Under the pieces are notes generated by a model, which had not been told where the DNA came from, did not search any database, and was given only the letters and a program-made list of their open reading frames with translations. From contig NZ_CP137854.1 of assembly GCF_033546935.1 (NCBI RefSeq), positions 3,782,001 through 3,846,000 of the forward strand: a stretch of 64,000 nt of DNA, read 5' to 3'. Both the position numbers and the translations under genes were made by a program. Shown in pieces: positions 26,961 to 38,045 of this stretch (position 1 is the stretch's first letter; each line of letters opens with the position of its first letter). The stretch comes from Xylophilus sp. GOD-11R (GTDB lineage Bacteria; Pseudomonadota; Gammaproteobacteria; Burkholderiales; Burkholderiaceae_C).

Positions 26961-27515
26961 TCAGGGTGCGCGAGTGTCCGTCCAGGGGCGAAATCGCCGG
27001 GCCACGCCGGCGATCAGTCCCAGGCCACCCACCAGCAGGGCGAGGGTATCGGCGTCCGGCATGGCCGACACCAGGCCGAATATCTCCGCGTCACTCTGGG
27101 CGTCGGCCCGGCCGCGCGGCTGCAGCACCACGCCGTCGCCTGCGCTTGAATAATCGCCGGGGTTCAATCCGGTGAGGCGCGCCGATGACAGTCGATAAAC
27201 ATCCGCCATATTCTCTTCCAGATTATTCGAAGACGAAATCGAATTATTGGAGAGCCGCGCAGTACCACGGGCCGAAAAGTAATCCTTCAAGGAAACGACC
27301 CGGAGATCGAAGTCGCCGACAGGCGCAGAAGCGGATCCGTCCTCGATCAATTGGCGGCGGCCACCGCGCGATACGTCGACCGGCCCGTCGAAGGAGCGAA
27401 TCGGCGCGGGCGCGGCGATTCTCACCTCGTTCGCGGCGGGCAGATTCGCAGCATGCGCGGACGGCGCGGCGGCCCCGAGCAGGACGATCGTGAATCCGCA
27501 AGCTCGTTTATTCAT
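26961..27515 (-). CDS. Exported PEP-CTERM-like protein with variant sorting signal
   Basis: A 184-residue protein. A short signal peptide (MNKRACGFTIVLLGAAAPSAHA) is followed by a polar, Ser/Asn-rich body (about 25-150). The C-terminus resembles a PEP-CTERM sorting tag: MPDADTLALL, then the hydrophobic GGLGLIAGVA and a basic RRFRP end. The usual Pro-Glu-Pro is replaced by Pro-Asp-Ala-Asp. In canonical systems an exosortase cleaves at the PEP motif and the protein is exported, often with exopolysaccharide. No exosortase gene lies in this window. The body matches no domain I know. ATG at 27515 is chosen because the signal peptide starts there. Part of the coding sequence is less GC-rich than its neighbours (for example near 27210-27250). 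Confidence 0.65.
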   Translation of the reverse strand: MNKRACGFTIVLLGAAAPSAHAANLPAANEVRIAAPAPIRSFDGPVDVSRGGRRQLIEDGSASAPVGDFDLRVVSLKDYFSARGTARLSNNSISSSNNLEENMADVYRLSSARLTGLNPGDYSSAGDGVVLQPRGRADAQSDAEIFGLVSAMPDADTLALLVGGLGLIAGVARRFRPWTDTRAP

Positions 27516-27547
27516 CGAAAATCCCTTGATCATTTGGCAAATAATAT

Positions 27548-27564
27548 TCTGACGATGCGTCAGA
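27548..27564. promoter_or_regulatory. 17-bp inverted repeat upstream of the PEP-CTERM-like gene
   Basis: TCTGACG, spacer ATG, CGTCAGA: a perfect 7-bp inverted repeat 33-49 bp upstream of the ATG at 27515. On the minus strand a TATTAT -10-like hexamer follows it immediately. The position suits an operator for a dimeric regulator, but no regulator is identified. Confidence 0.4.
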
Positions 27565-27696
27565 TTCAGGTCGCGATAATCCCACCCCATAGCCCATGCC
27601 TCAATAGACCGAATGGTTTCAAATTTCCCGTGACGGCCTCACAGGGATTGCCATATAAGCGGCCGCCGTCGGCGCCCGGCTATCATTCGCGGCTTC

Positions 27697-28098
27697 ATGT
27701 CTCAGCCCCAGCCGCCTCGATTCGTAAGCCGCACCCGCGCCCTGGCCGTCGCCTGCCTACTGGGGTTGATCGTGCTCAGCCTGGCCTGGGAGCTGCTGCT
27801 CGCGCCGCTGCGTCCGGGCGGCTCCTGGCTGGCGCTCAAGGCCCTGCCGCTGTGCCTGCCGCTGGCCGGCCTGCTCAAGCACCGCATGTACACCTACCGC
27901 TGGGTCAGCCTGCTGGTCTGGCTGTATTTCGCCGAAGGCGTGGTGCGGGCCTGGGGCGATCCGATGCCCGGCCGGTTGCTGGCCGGCCTGGAGATCGTGC
28001 TGTGCCTGATGCTTTTCGTCGCCTGCGCCCTGCATGTGCGCCTGCGGCTGCGCTCGCCGCGCGAAGCGAACGTCGCCGTGGCGACCCCGATTCCCTGA
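27697..28098 (+). CDS. DUF2069 family membrane protein
   Basis: A 133-residue membrane protein with four hydrophobic stretches, approximately LAVACLLGLIVLSLAWELLL, SWLALKALPLCLPLAGLLKH, YRWVSLLVWLYFAEGVVRAW and LLAGLEIVLCLMLFVACALH. The order and the YRWVSLLVWLYFAEG motif match DUF2069, a conserved proteobacterial inner-membrane family of unknown function. It starts at ATG 27697, downstream of a roughly 180-bp divergent region shared with the PEP-CTERM-like gene. The FAD-linked oxidase gene follows 32 bp after its stop on the same strand, so the two may be cotranscribed. Confidence 0.85.
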   Translation: MSQPQPPRFVSRTRALAVACLLGLIVLSLAWELLLAPLRPGGSWLALKALPLCLPLAGLLKHRMYTYRWVSLLVWLYFAEGVVRAWGDPMPGRLLAGLEIVLCLMLFVACALHVRLRLRSPREANVAVATPIP

Positions 28099-28130
28099 AC
28101 GAAGACAAAACCTCCCTGCCCGACAACGCC

Positions 28131-29567
28131 ATGACCACCACCACCGACCTCACCCCCCTGCTCGCCGGCCTCCGGCAGATCGTCGGCGACGCCAACGTGC
28201 TGACCGAGGGCGACCTCACCGGCTACGAGCAGGACTGGCGCAAGCGCGCCCGCGGCCATGCGCTGGCCGTAGTGCGCCCGGCCACCACGCCGGAAGTGTC
28301 GGCCGTGGTCAAGGCCTGCGCCGCCGCCGGCGTTTCGCTGGTGCCGCAGGGCGGCAACACCGGCCTGGTAAGCGGCTCCACGCCCGACGAGTCCGGCCGG
28401 CAGGTGGTGTTGAGCCTGGCGCGCATGGCCGCGATCCGCGAGATCGACCCCGACAACCTCACCGTCACCGTCGAGGCCGGCTGCGTGCTGCAGAACCTGC
28501 AGCAGGCGATGGAAAAGGAAGGCTTTCTGTTCCCGCTGAGCCTGGCCGCCGAAGGCAGCTGCATGATCGGCGGCAACCTGGCCACCAACGCCGGCGGCAC
28601 CCAGGTGCTGCGTTACGGCAATGCGCGCGAACTCTGTCTGGGCCTGGAAGTGGTCAACGCGCAGGGCGAGGTCTGGAACGGTCTGACCGGCCTGCGCAAG
28701 GACAACACCGGCTACGACCTGCGCAACCTGTTCGTGGGCAGCGAGGGCACGCTGGGCGTGATCACCGCCGCCACGATGAAGCTGTTTCCCCTGCCCGCCG
28801 CCACGCTCACGGCCTGGGCCGCCGTGCCGTCGATGCAGTCGGCGGTCGCCCTGCTCGGACTGGCGCAGAAACACCTGGGCGCCAACCTCACCGGCTTCGA
28901 GGCGATGGGCCAGTTCGCGCTGTCGCTGGTCGGCAAGCACATGCCGCAGCTGCGCGTGCCCTTCCTGGGCGATGAATCGGCGCCCTACTGCGTGCTGCTG
29001 GAGAATTCCGACAGCGAATCCGAAGAGCACGCCCGCGCCCAATTCGAGCGCCTGCTCGAAACCGCGTTCGACCAGGGCGTGGTGAGCGATGCCGTGGTGG
29101 CTGAGAACATCGGTCAGGCCAACGTGCTCTGGCACATCCGCGAAAGCATTCCGATGGCGCAGTCCGAGGAAGGCCTGAACGTGAAGCACGATATTTCGGT
29201 GCCGGTGTCCAAGATCGCAGAGTTCGTGGAAGTGACCGACGCCATCCTGCGCGAGGCGATTCCCGGCGTGCGCCTGGTGAACTTCGGCCACCTGGGCGAC
29301 GGCAACCTGCACTACAACGTGCAGGCACCGGAGAACGGCGATCCCAAGGCATTTCTGCGCGATGAAGAAGAGCGCATCAACGACCTGGTCTACCGCTCGG
29401 TGGCCAGCTTCGACGGCTCGTTCTCTGCCGAGCACGGCGTGGGCGGCATGAAGGTGGACAAGCTCGAAGAGTACGAAGCGCCGGCCGCCCTGGCCATGAT
29501 GCGGGCGATCAAGCACGCGCTCGATCCGCAGAACACCATGAACCCGGGACGCATGCTGGCCGCCTGA
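28131..29567 (+). CDS. FAD-binding oxidase (GlcD / D-2-hydroxyacid dehydrogenase family)
   Basis: A 478-residue flavoprotein. The FAD_binding_4 domain (about 40-220) has the pyrophosphate-binding VPQGGNTGLVSGSTPD and the SCMIGGNLATNAGGTQVLRY and FVGSEGTLGVITAATMKLFP motifs. The C-terminal FAD-oxidase domain holds NFGHLGDGNLHYNVQAPENG with its metal-binding His and the terminal SAEHGVGGMKV and DPQNTMNPGRML motifs. This is the family of D-lactate dehydrogenases, GlcD and D-2-hydroxyglutarate dehydrogenase; the overall length and the LLENSDSESEEHARAQFERL region resemble the latter group, but substrate choice is not certain. ATG at 28131 is used; the long in-frame extension upstream crosses the DUF2069 gene and is not real. 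It converges on the 5-oxoprolinase gene 40 bp away. Confidence 0.88.
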   Translation: MTTTTDLTPLLAGLRQIVGDANVLTEGDLTGYEQDWRKRARGHALAVVRPATTPEVSAVVKACAAAGVSLVPQGGNTGLVSGSTPDESGRQVVLSLARMAAIREIDPDNLTVTVEAGCVLQNLQQAMEKEGFLFPLSLAAEGSCMIGGNLATNAGGTQVLRYGNARELCLGLEVVNAQGEVWNGLTGLRKDNTGYDLRNLFVGSEGTLGVITAATMKLFPLPAATLTAWAAVPSMQSAVALLGLAQKHLGANLTGFEAMGQFALSLVGKHMPQLRVPFLGDESAPYCVLLENSDSESEEHARAQFERLLETAFDQGVVSDAVVAENIGQANVLWHIRESIPMAQSEEGLNVKHDISVPVSKIAEFVEVTDAILREAIPGVRLVNFGHLGDGNLHYNVQAPENGDPKAFLRDEEERINDLVYRSVASFDGSFSAEHGVGGMKVDKLEEYEAPAALAMMRAIKHALDPQNTMNPGRMLAA

Positions 29568-29607
29568 CCCGCCCGCCAGCCGGCGATAGCGGGCCGGTCA
29601 GGCCGGT

Positions 29608-33318
<3,711 letters not shown>

Positions 33319-33453
33319 GGAAGAGCGAAGAAGGCGTCGCGGCCGGAACGTTGGAAGAAGGGGCGGAACAGCCGCGATTGTCGGCAGCGAGGGGCGCGCT
33401 TCGCAAACAGAAAATTTTTCGTTCAGTCCATCGAATTCTTCGATGGCCGCCAC

Positions 33454-34368
33454 TCAACCAGGACGGCGACCACGGGGCCGCACGGTCGCCTGCTGCTGCT
33501 CGATGAAGGCGAACACCGCCTGCGCCACGTTTTCGATCACATCCGAGCCCGGATCGGCGCGATAACTGGCGTGGATCGGCAGCGAAGGCAGCGCCGGCTC
33601 GAAACGCAGCACCTTCAGCCGGCCGGCGGCATTGAGCTTTTCCGCCGCCGCACGCGGCAGGGTCGCCACGCCGAAGCCGCTTTCGGCGAGCTGGGTCATG
33701 GCCGAGATGGACGACATGGTGTGCACCCGTCGCGGCTCCAGGTCGGCTTGGCGAAACATGTCGAGCAGGTCGATATGCGGCTGCGATCCGCGCTGGAAGG
33801 TGAGCAGGTCGAGCTCCACGATGTCCTGCGGCCGATAGCGCGTCTTGCGGTGGATGCCCGCATTGCCGACGAGCACCATCTCCATCGGCGCGAGCGGGCG
33901 TGACCGCAGGCCGTCGGCCACCGCCGGTTGCGCGGCGAAGATCAGGTCCAGCGTGCCGCGTCGCGCCTGTTCCAGCAGCACCGGCGTGGTCTCCACGCTG
34001 AGCTGGAATTCCAGGCCCTCGTGTTCGGCGCGCAATCGCTCCACCGCCGGCACTAGCCAGGCGTGCAGCACCGAGTCGATGGTGCCCAGGCGCAGCGACA
34101 CGGCCTGACCTTGCACGGCGCCCATCTCCAGACGGATCTCGCGCTGCATCTCCAGCAGCCGCTCGGCATAGGCAGCGAAGCGGATGCCGGCGACCGTCAG
34201 GCGAAACCGGCGGTCGCGGCGGTCCAGCAGCAGCACGCCGAGCTCTTCTTCGAGCGCAGCGACGCGGCTGGACATGGCCGACTGGGTGAGGCAGAGCTTC
34301 TCGGCGGCACGGGTGACGCTCTTGAAGGTGACGACCCAGTAGAACGCTTCGACGAAACGCAGGTTCAA
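33454..34368 (-). CDS. LysR-family transcriptional regulator
   Basis: A 304-residue LysR-type regulator. The N-terminal winged helix-turn-helix (NLRFVEAFYWVVTFKSVTRA, AEKLCLTQSAMSSRVAALEE) is followed by the ELGVLLLDRRDRRFRLT wing and a two-lobe ligand-binding domain (about 90-290, VSLRLGTIDSVLHAWLVPAV onward). The start is TTG at 34368, giving a 4-bp TTGA overlap with the stop of the cyclase-racemase fusion, so translation is probably coupled. The family usually controls adjacent genes in response to a small effector; here an intermediate such as 5-oxoproline or D-glutamate is an attractive but untested inducer. Being inside the set rather than divergent from it is slightly unusual for LysR. 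Confidence 0.92.
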   Translation of the reverse strand: MNLRFVEAFYWVVTFKSVTRAAEKLCLTQSAMSSRVAALEEELGVLLLDRRDRRFRLTVAGIRFAAYAERLLEMQREIRLEMGAVQGQAVSLRLGTIDSVLHAWLVPAVERLRAEHEGLEFQLSVETTPVLLEQARRGTLDLIFAAQPAVADGLRSRPLAPMEMVLVGNAGIHRKTRYRPQDIVELDLLTFQRGSQPHIDLLDMFRQADLEPRRVHTMSSISAMTQLAESGFGVATLPRAAAEKLNAAGRLKVLRFEPALPSLPIHASYRADPGSDVIENVAQAVFAFIEQQQATVRPRGRRPG

Positions 34369-36470
34369 GCGGTGGTGGAGGAAGCCGAGGACGGCGCATT
34401 GTGACGCGCGTCTTCCACCCGCCGGGGCGGCGCGATCATCACGTGGCCGTGGTCACCGATCAACTTCTGCAGGCTCTCCACCTTGGCCGGATCGGTCGAG
34501 GTGGTGTAGACCAGGACCGGCGCCGGCCGCTCGACGGCCGTCAGGTGGGCCGGCGCGCCCCGCGCCGGTTTGCTCGCGCCGATCTTCTCGGCCTGGTACT
34601 CCATTGGGTCGATCAGCGGTACCTGCGACAGCCCGCACTGGTCCATGGCGCGGCGGATCTGCGGGGCCAGCGCCGGGTAGTGGGTACAGAGCATGAAGAC
34701 CGAGGTGGCATCCTTCGGCACCTGCTGGACGTAGCTTCGCACCGCTTTATCGAGGCGCTGCTGCACGGCCGGATCGAGGCTCTGGTGCGCGCCCTCGTTG
34801 ACCAGCGTGGCCAGGTCGGGACAGCCCACCATGCGCAGCGCCGGGCCGCCTTTTTCGCGAACCGTGTCCGGGTAGCGCGTGCTTTTTGCGGTGGCCATGG
34901 TCGACAGCCCGCAGGGCCGCGGACCACCCTGGGCGACGATGGCATCGGCCGACACCTGAATGAGATCGAGCACCGGCACTTTGACACCGCCGGTGGCGAA
35001 TTTGAGGTTGAGGCAGGCGGTATTGCAGGCCATGGCGATCTCGTTGATGCTGAGATCCCGGAGTCGCATCAGGCCTTGGTTGGTCATCGCGATCAGCTCG
35101 GCATCGGTCTTGGTGCCGTAGGGTGCGTTCTGGTGATCCAGCATGCCGACGAACTGGATATCGAGATGCGGAAAACGCTGGCGCAGGTACTTCTGCAGAT
35201 TGGCCACGGCGATCATGCCGCCGTCGCTGGAGTCGAAGAAGCCGACCATGTGGCGTGCTGCGTCCGGGCTTCGGGCCTGCCCGGCCTGGGTGGGCGCGAC
35301 CTGCTCCGCAGCCTGCAGATGGCGCAGCAGGTCGGCGTAGATTTCGGTATGGGTGGAGAGGCTCACGCCGTCCACGCCCGCACCGGCGCTGGGCGAACCG
35401 CTGCGGCTGACGCCGTCGATGGCGCCCGCGGCCATCGCCTCGTGCATCAACGCATGGAATTGCGCGGGCGTGGGCATCAGATCGAGCCGGCCGGCCTTGT
35501 GGGCGAGCAACGCGGCGATGGTGATCGCGCCGAGGTTCGAGTTCCACGAGGTGACCGGGATGTCGGCTTTCACAGCAGACGCCATGACCGAACCGTCACG
35601 CGCCAGCGGGATGCCGGACAGCCCACCCATGCCGGCCTCGTTGCCGCCGTCGCCGACCCCGATGGAAGTGACATGCTGCATGCGGTTGGCTTGCAGCAGC
35701 AGCTCGTCGAGGTCGCTGTTGAAGCCGTTGATGACCACGCCGCGCATGTTGCGCTTGACGCCCTCTTCGTTGCGCGCTGGGGTTTCCGAGGCGATCACCG
35801 TGTCGATGCGCCGATCGTGCAGCAGCCAGGTCGCGCGCTCCGCCGCCTGCGGGCCGCGTTTGTCCATCGTGACCACGCGCATGCCGAAAGCCGCCTCGGG
35901 GCTGAGCGCGGCCAGGGCACGGCGAAAGATGGGTTCATTGAGCCCGTCAGTGACGATGGTGGTTTCGCGACCCAGCCTGTTGAGCACATACGCCAGTACC
36001 GCCACGCCGATCGGGCCGTCGGTTTCGGCCTTGCCGGCCGCCACGTTGTACTGGCCGGTGAGCATGACGCAGCGGCTGTTGTGCAGCAGATGGTCGGCTG
36101 CGCGCATCGCCGCGCCGGGTTGGTGGAAGCCCGGCTCGGGCATCCCCTCGCCTGGATGGCGGAAGCCGACGATGCCGCGGCGTCGTACATGGGTCAGCAG
36201 CGCCTCGATGTATGCGCGGAGATCAGCCTCGGACAGAGCGACGCCGAGCGGCTCGGTCGCGGGCATCGACGGTAACAAGAAAGTTTCGGTGCTGGCCCTC
36301 TGCCGGTCGATCTCGAGCATCTTCGCGATGAAGTCGCTCTCCGGTTTCGATGTTTCCGTGAGACAGGTGACCATGCGGGAGCGCGCCTGACGTGGGCTGA
36401 CCAGCGGATGGTTGACAGGCACCAAGTTGGAAGCGGCGTGGTCGGGGGACGAGGATCGGGGAAACAGCAT
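34365..36470 (-). CDS. D-glutamate cyclase (DUF4392) - glutamate racemase fusion protein, 701 aa
   Basis: One uninterrupted frame encodes two apparent enzymes. Residues about 60-370 look like DUF4392, the D-glutamate cyclase domain: RCVMLTGQYNVAAGKAETDG near 125-145, IVTDGLNEPIFRRALAAL, and GVGDGGNEAGMGGLSGIP. Residues about 400-630 look like a MurI-type Asp/Glu racemase: GFFDSSDGGMIAVANLQKYL, NAPYGTKTDAEL, Cys482 in MACNTACLNLK and Cys595 in MLCTHYPALAPQIR, the two catalytic cysteines of that family. D-glutamate cyclase forms 5-oxo-D-proline from D-glutamate; the racemase interconverts L- and D-glutamate. ATG at 36470 has AAAGG seven bases upstream; ATG at 36374 is an alternative, and the frame upstream to 36677 runs into the MFS gene. 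It overlaps the LysR gene by 4 bp, and a 5-oxoprolinase follows. I know of no characterised protein with this fusion. Confidence 0.78.
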   Translation of the reverse strand: MLFPRSSSPDHAASNLVPVNHPLVSPRQARSRMVTCLTETSKPESDFIAKMLEIDRQRASTETFLLPSMPATEPLGVALSEADLRAYIEALLTHVRRRGIVGFRHPGEGMPEPGFHQPGAAMRAADHLLHNSRCVMLTGQYNVAAGKAETDGPIGVAVLAYVLNRLGRETTIVTDGLNEPIFRRALAALSPEAAFGMRVVTMDKRGPQAAERATWLLHDRRIDTVIASETPARNEEGVKRNMRGVVINGFNSDLDELLLQANRMQHVTSIGVGDGGNEAGMGGLSGIPLARDGSVMASAVKADIPVTSWNSNLGAITIAALLAHKAGRLDLMPTPAQFHALMHEAMAAGAIDGVSRSGSPSAGAGVDGVSLSTHTEIYADLLRHLQAAEQVAPTQAGQARSPDAARHMVGFFDSSDGGMIAVANLQKYLRQRFPHLDIQFVGMLDHQNAPYGTKTDAELIAMTNQGLMRLRDLSINEIAMACNTACLNLKFATGGVKVPVLDLIQVSADAIVAQGGPRPCGLSTMATAKSTRYPDTVREKGGPALRMVGCPDLATLVNEGAHQSLDPAVQQRLDKAVRSYVQQVPKDATSVFMLCTHYPALAPQIRRAMDQCGLSQVPLIDPMEYQAEKIGASKPARGAPAHLTAVERPAPVLVYTTSTDPAKVESLQKLIGDHGHVMIAPPRRVEDARHNAPSSASSTTA

Positions 36471-36598
36471 GGCAGGCCTTTCTGCGCGGTTGAGGGGCGC
36501 GTTCAAAGTAAGCCGCGCCCCATCGCGCACCGCGCCGCCACGCGTAGGCATGTCGTGCAATCTGAAGTGGCCCATTGCCGCTTCAGACCACCTTCGCG

Positions 36599-37849
36599 CT
36601 AGCGCGCCGGCGCTGCGGGTGCCGGTTCCGCCACCATGCGATCGCGCTGCGCCAGGCCCGGAAACAGCCGGATCCACAGCACCGCCACCAGCATGGTGCC
36701 GACACCGCCCAGCACCACCGCGCCCACCGGCCCGAGCAGCGCGGCGGTGGCGCCGGACTCGAACTCACCGAGCTGGTTGCTGGCGCCGATGAAGACCGAG
36801 TTGACCGCGCTCACCCGGCCGCGCATGTCGTCGGGCGTTTCCAGCTGCACCAGCGACTGGCGCACCACCACGCTGACCATGTCGGCGCCGCCGGTCACCG
36901 CCAGCGCAACCACCGACAGCCACAGGTTGTGGGAGATGCCGAACACCAGCGTCGCCAGGCCGAAGATGCCGACGGCCAGCAGCAGCCGCTTGCCGACGTA
37001 CCGGTCGAGCGGCCAGCGCGTGAGCACCACCGACATGACGAGCGCGCCGATGGCCGGAGCGGATCGCAAGATGCCGAGCCCCCAGGGGCCGGTGTGCAGG
37101 ATGTCCTTGGCATAGATCGGCAGCAGCGCGACCGCGCCGCCCAGCAGCACCGCGAACAGGTCGAGCGAGACGGCGCCCAGCACCGGCTTGCGCGCCCAGA
37201 TGAAGCTCACGCCGGCCAGCAGCGTCTTCATCGACACCGGCTCGCGCGGCGCGATCACCCGGGCATAGCGCAGGCGCGCCACCAGCACGCAGCCGATGAC
37301 GAACAGCGCCGTGCAGGTGGCATACACCGCGCTCGCCCCCGCGACGAAGATCACGCCGCCCAGCGCCGGACCGCCGATGATCGCGGCCTGCATGCCACCG
37401 GTGGCGAAGGCCATGGCGCGCGGCAGCATCAGCGGCGGCACCAACATGGGCACCAGCGCCTGCTGGGCCGGCAGCTGGAAAGCCCGCACCGCCCCCAGCA
37501 CCACCGACAGCGCCAGCAGCAGGCCGCGCCCGGCCCAGTGGCCTTCGGTGGCCCACACCAGCAGCAAAGACACCATGCCCTGCGCCAACAGGCAGGCCGC
37601 GACGATGTGGCCGCGATGGAAACGGTCTGCCACGTGGCCGGCGGCCAGCGCCAGCAGCAAGGCCGGAGCGAACTGGTAGAGACCGACCAAACCCAGGTCC
37701 CAGGCGCTGCCAGTCAGGTCGTACATCTGCCAGCCGATGGCCACCAGCAGCATCTGCTGGCCGGCTGTCCCGAAAAGGCGGGTGCCCCAGAAACGCATGA
37801 AATCCCGCTGCTGCAGCAGGTCCTGGAAACGGTAATCGGTGGCGGTCAT
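36599..37849 (-). CDS. MFS transporter (EntS-like, MFS_3 type)
   Basis: A 416-residue major facilitator superfamily protein with about 12 hydrophobic segments. The N-terminal RDFMRFWGTRLFGTAGQQML, the loop motif AAGHVADRFHRGHIVAACLL after helix 2 and the second-half TRWPLDRYVGKRLLLAVG resemble the EntS/MFS_3 group of exporters, and a DDMRGRVSAVNSVFIGASNQ block near helix 10 is typical of it. The substrate is unknown. ATG at 37849 starts MTATDYRFQDLLQQRDF. It lies 128 bp upstream of the cyclase-racemase gene on the same strand; that spacing and the exporter type make a role in glutamate or oxoproline transport possible but unproven. Confidence 0.82.
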   Translation of the reverse strand: MTATDYRFQDLLQQRDFMRFWGTRLFGTAGQQMLLVAIGWQMYDLTGSAWDLGLVGLYQFAPALLLALAAGHVADRFHRGHIVAACLLAQGMVSLLLVWATEGHWAGRGLLLALSVVLGAVRAFQLPAQQALVPMLVPPLMLPRAMAFATGGMQAAIIGGPALGGVIFVAGASAVYATCTALFVIGCVLVARLRYARVIAPREPVSMKTLLAGVSFIWARKPVLGAVSLDLFAVLLGGAVALLPIYAKDILHTGPWGLGILRSAPAIGALVMSVVLTRWPLDRYVGKRLLLAVGIFGLATLVFGISHNLWLSVVALAVTGGADMVSVVVRQSLVQLETPDDMRGRVSAVNSVFIGASNQLGEFESGATAALLGPVGAVVLGGVGTMLVAVLWIRLFPGLAQRDRMVAEPAPAAPAR

Positions 37850-38045
37850 CGAAAAAAATCGGCGGTCGAGGAGGCGCGGCTGGCGACTGCCACGCGCGTG
37901 ACCGGGAGGATAGCGGTTCACTGTCTTCCATGTCTTGCCATCTTCTCGCACTGCCGCCGCGCCCTTGTCGCGATGACGGCACCTGCAGACACCAAGCTGC
38001 GCAAGCCGGCATGCTGCGCGGGCCGGGGCGCTACCTGTCCTCGTG

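Noticed and set aside
27351..28130. N-terminal extension of the FAD oxidase frame
   Set aside because: It passes through the PEP-CTERM-like promoter and the DUF2069 gene; the family similarity starts only at ATG 28131.
36471..36677. N-terminal extension of the cyclase-racemase frame
   Set aside because: It runs into the 3' end of the MFS gene and lacks domain similarity; ATG 36470 has a ribosome-binding site.
36599..37849. MFS gene considered as a member of the oxoproline operon
   Set aside because: It is 128 bp upstream with an EntS-like exporter signature; the link is only positional, so I left it out of the core locus.
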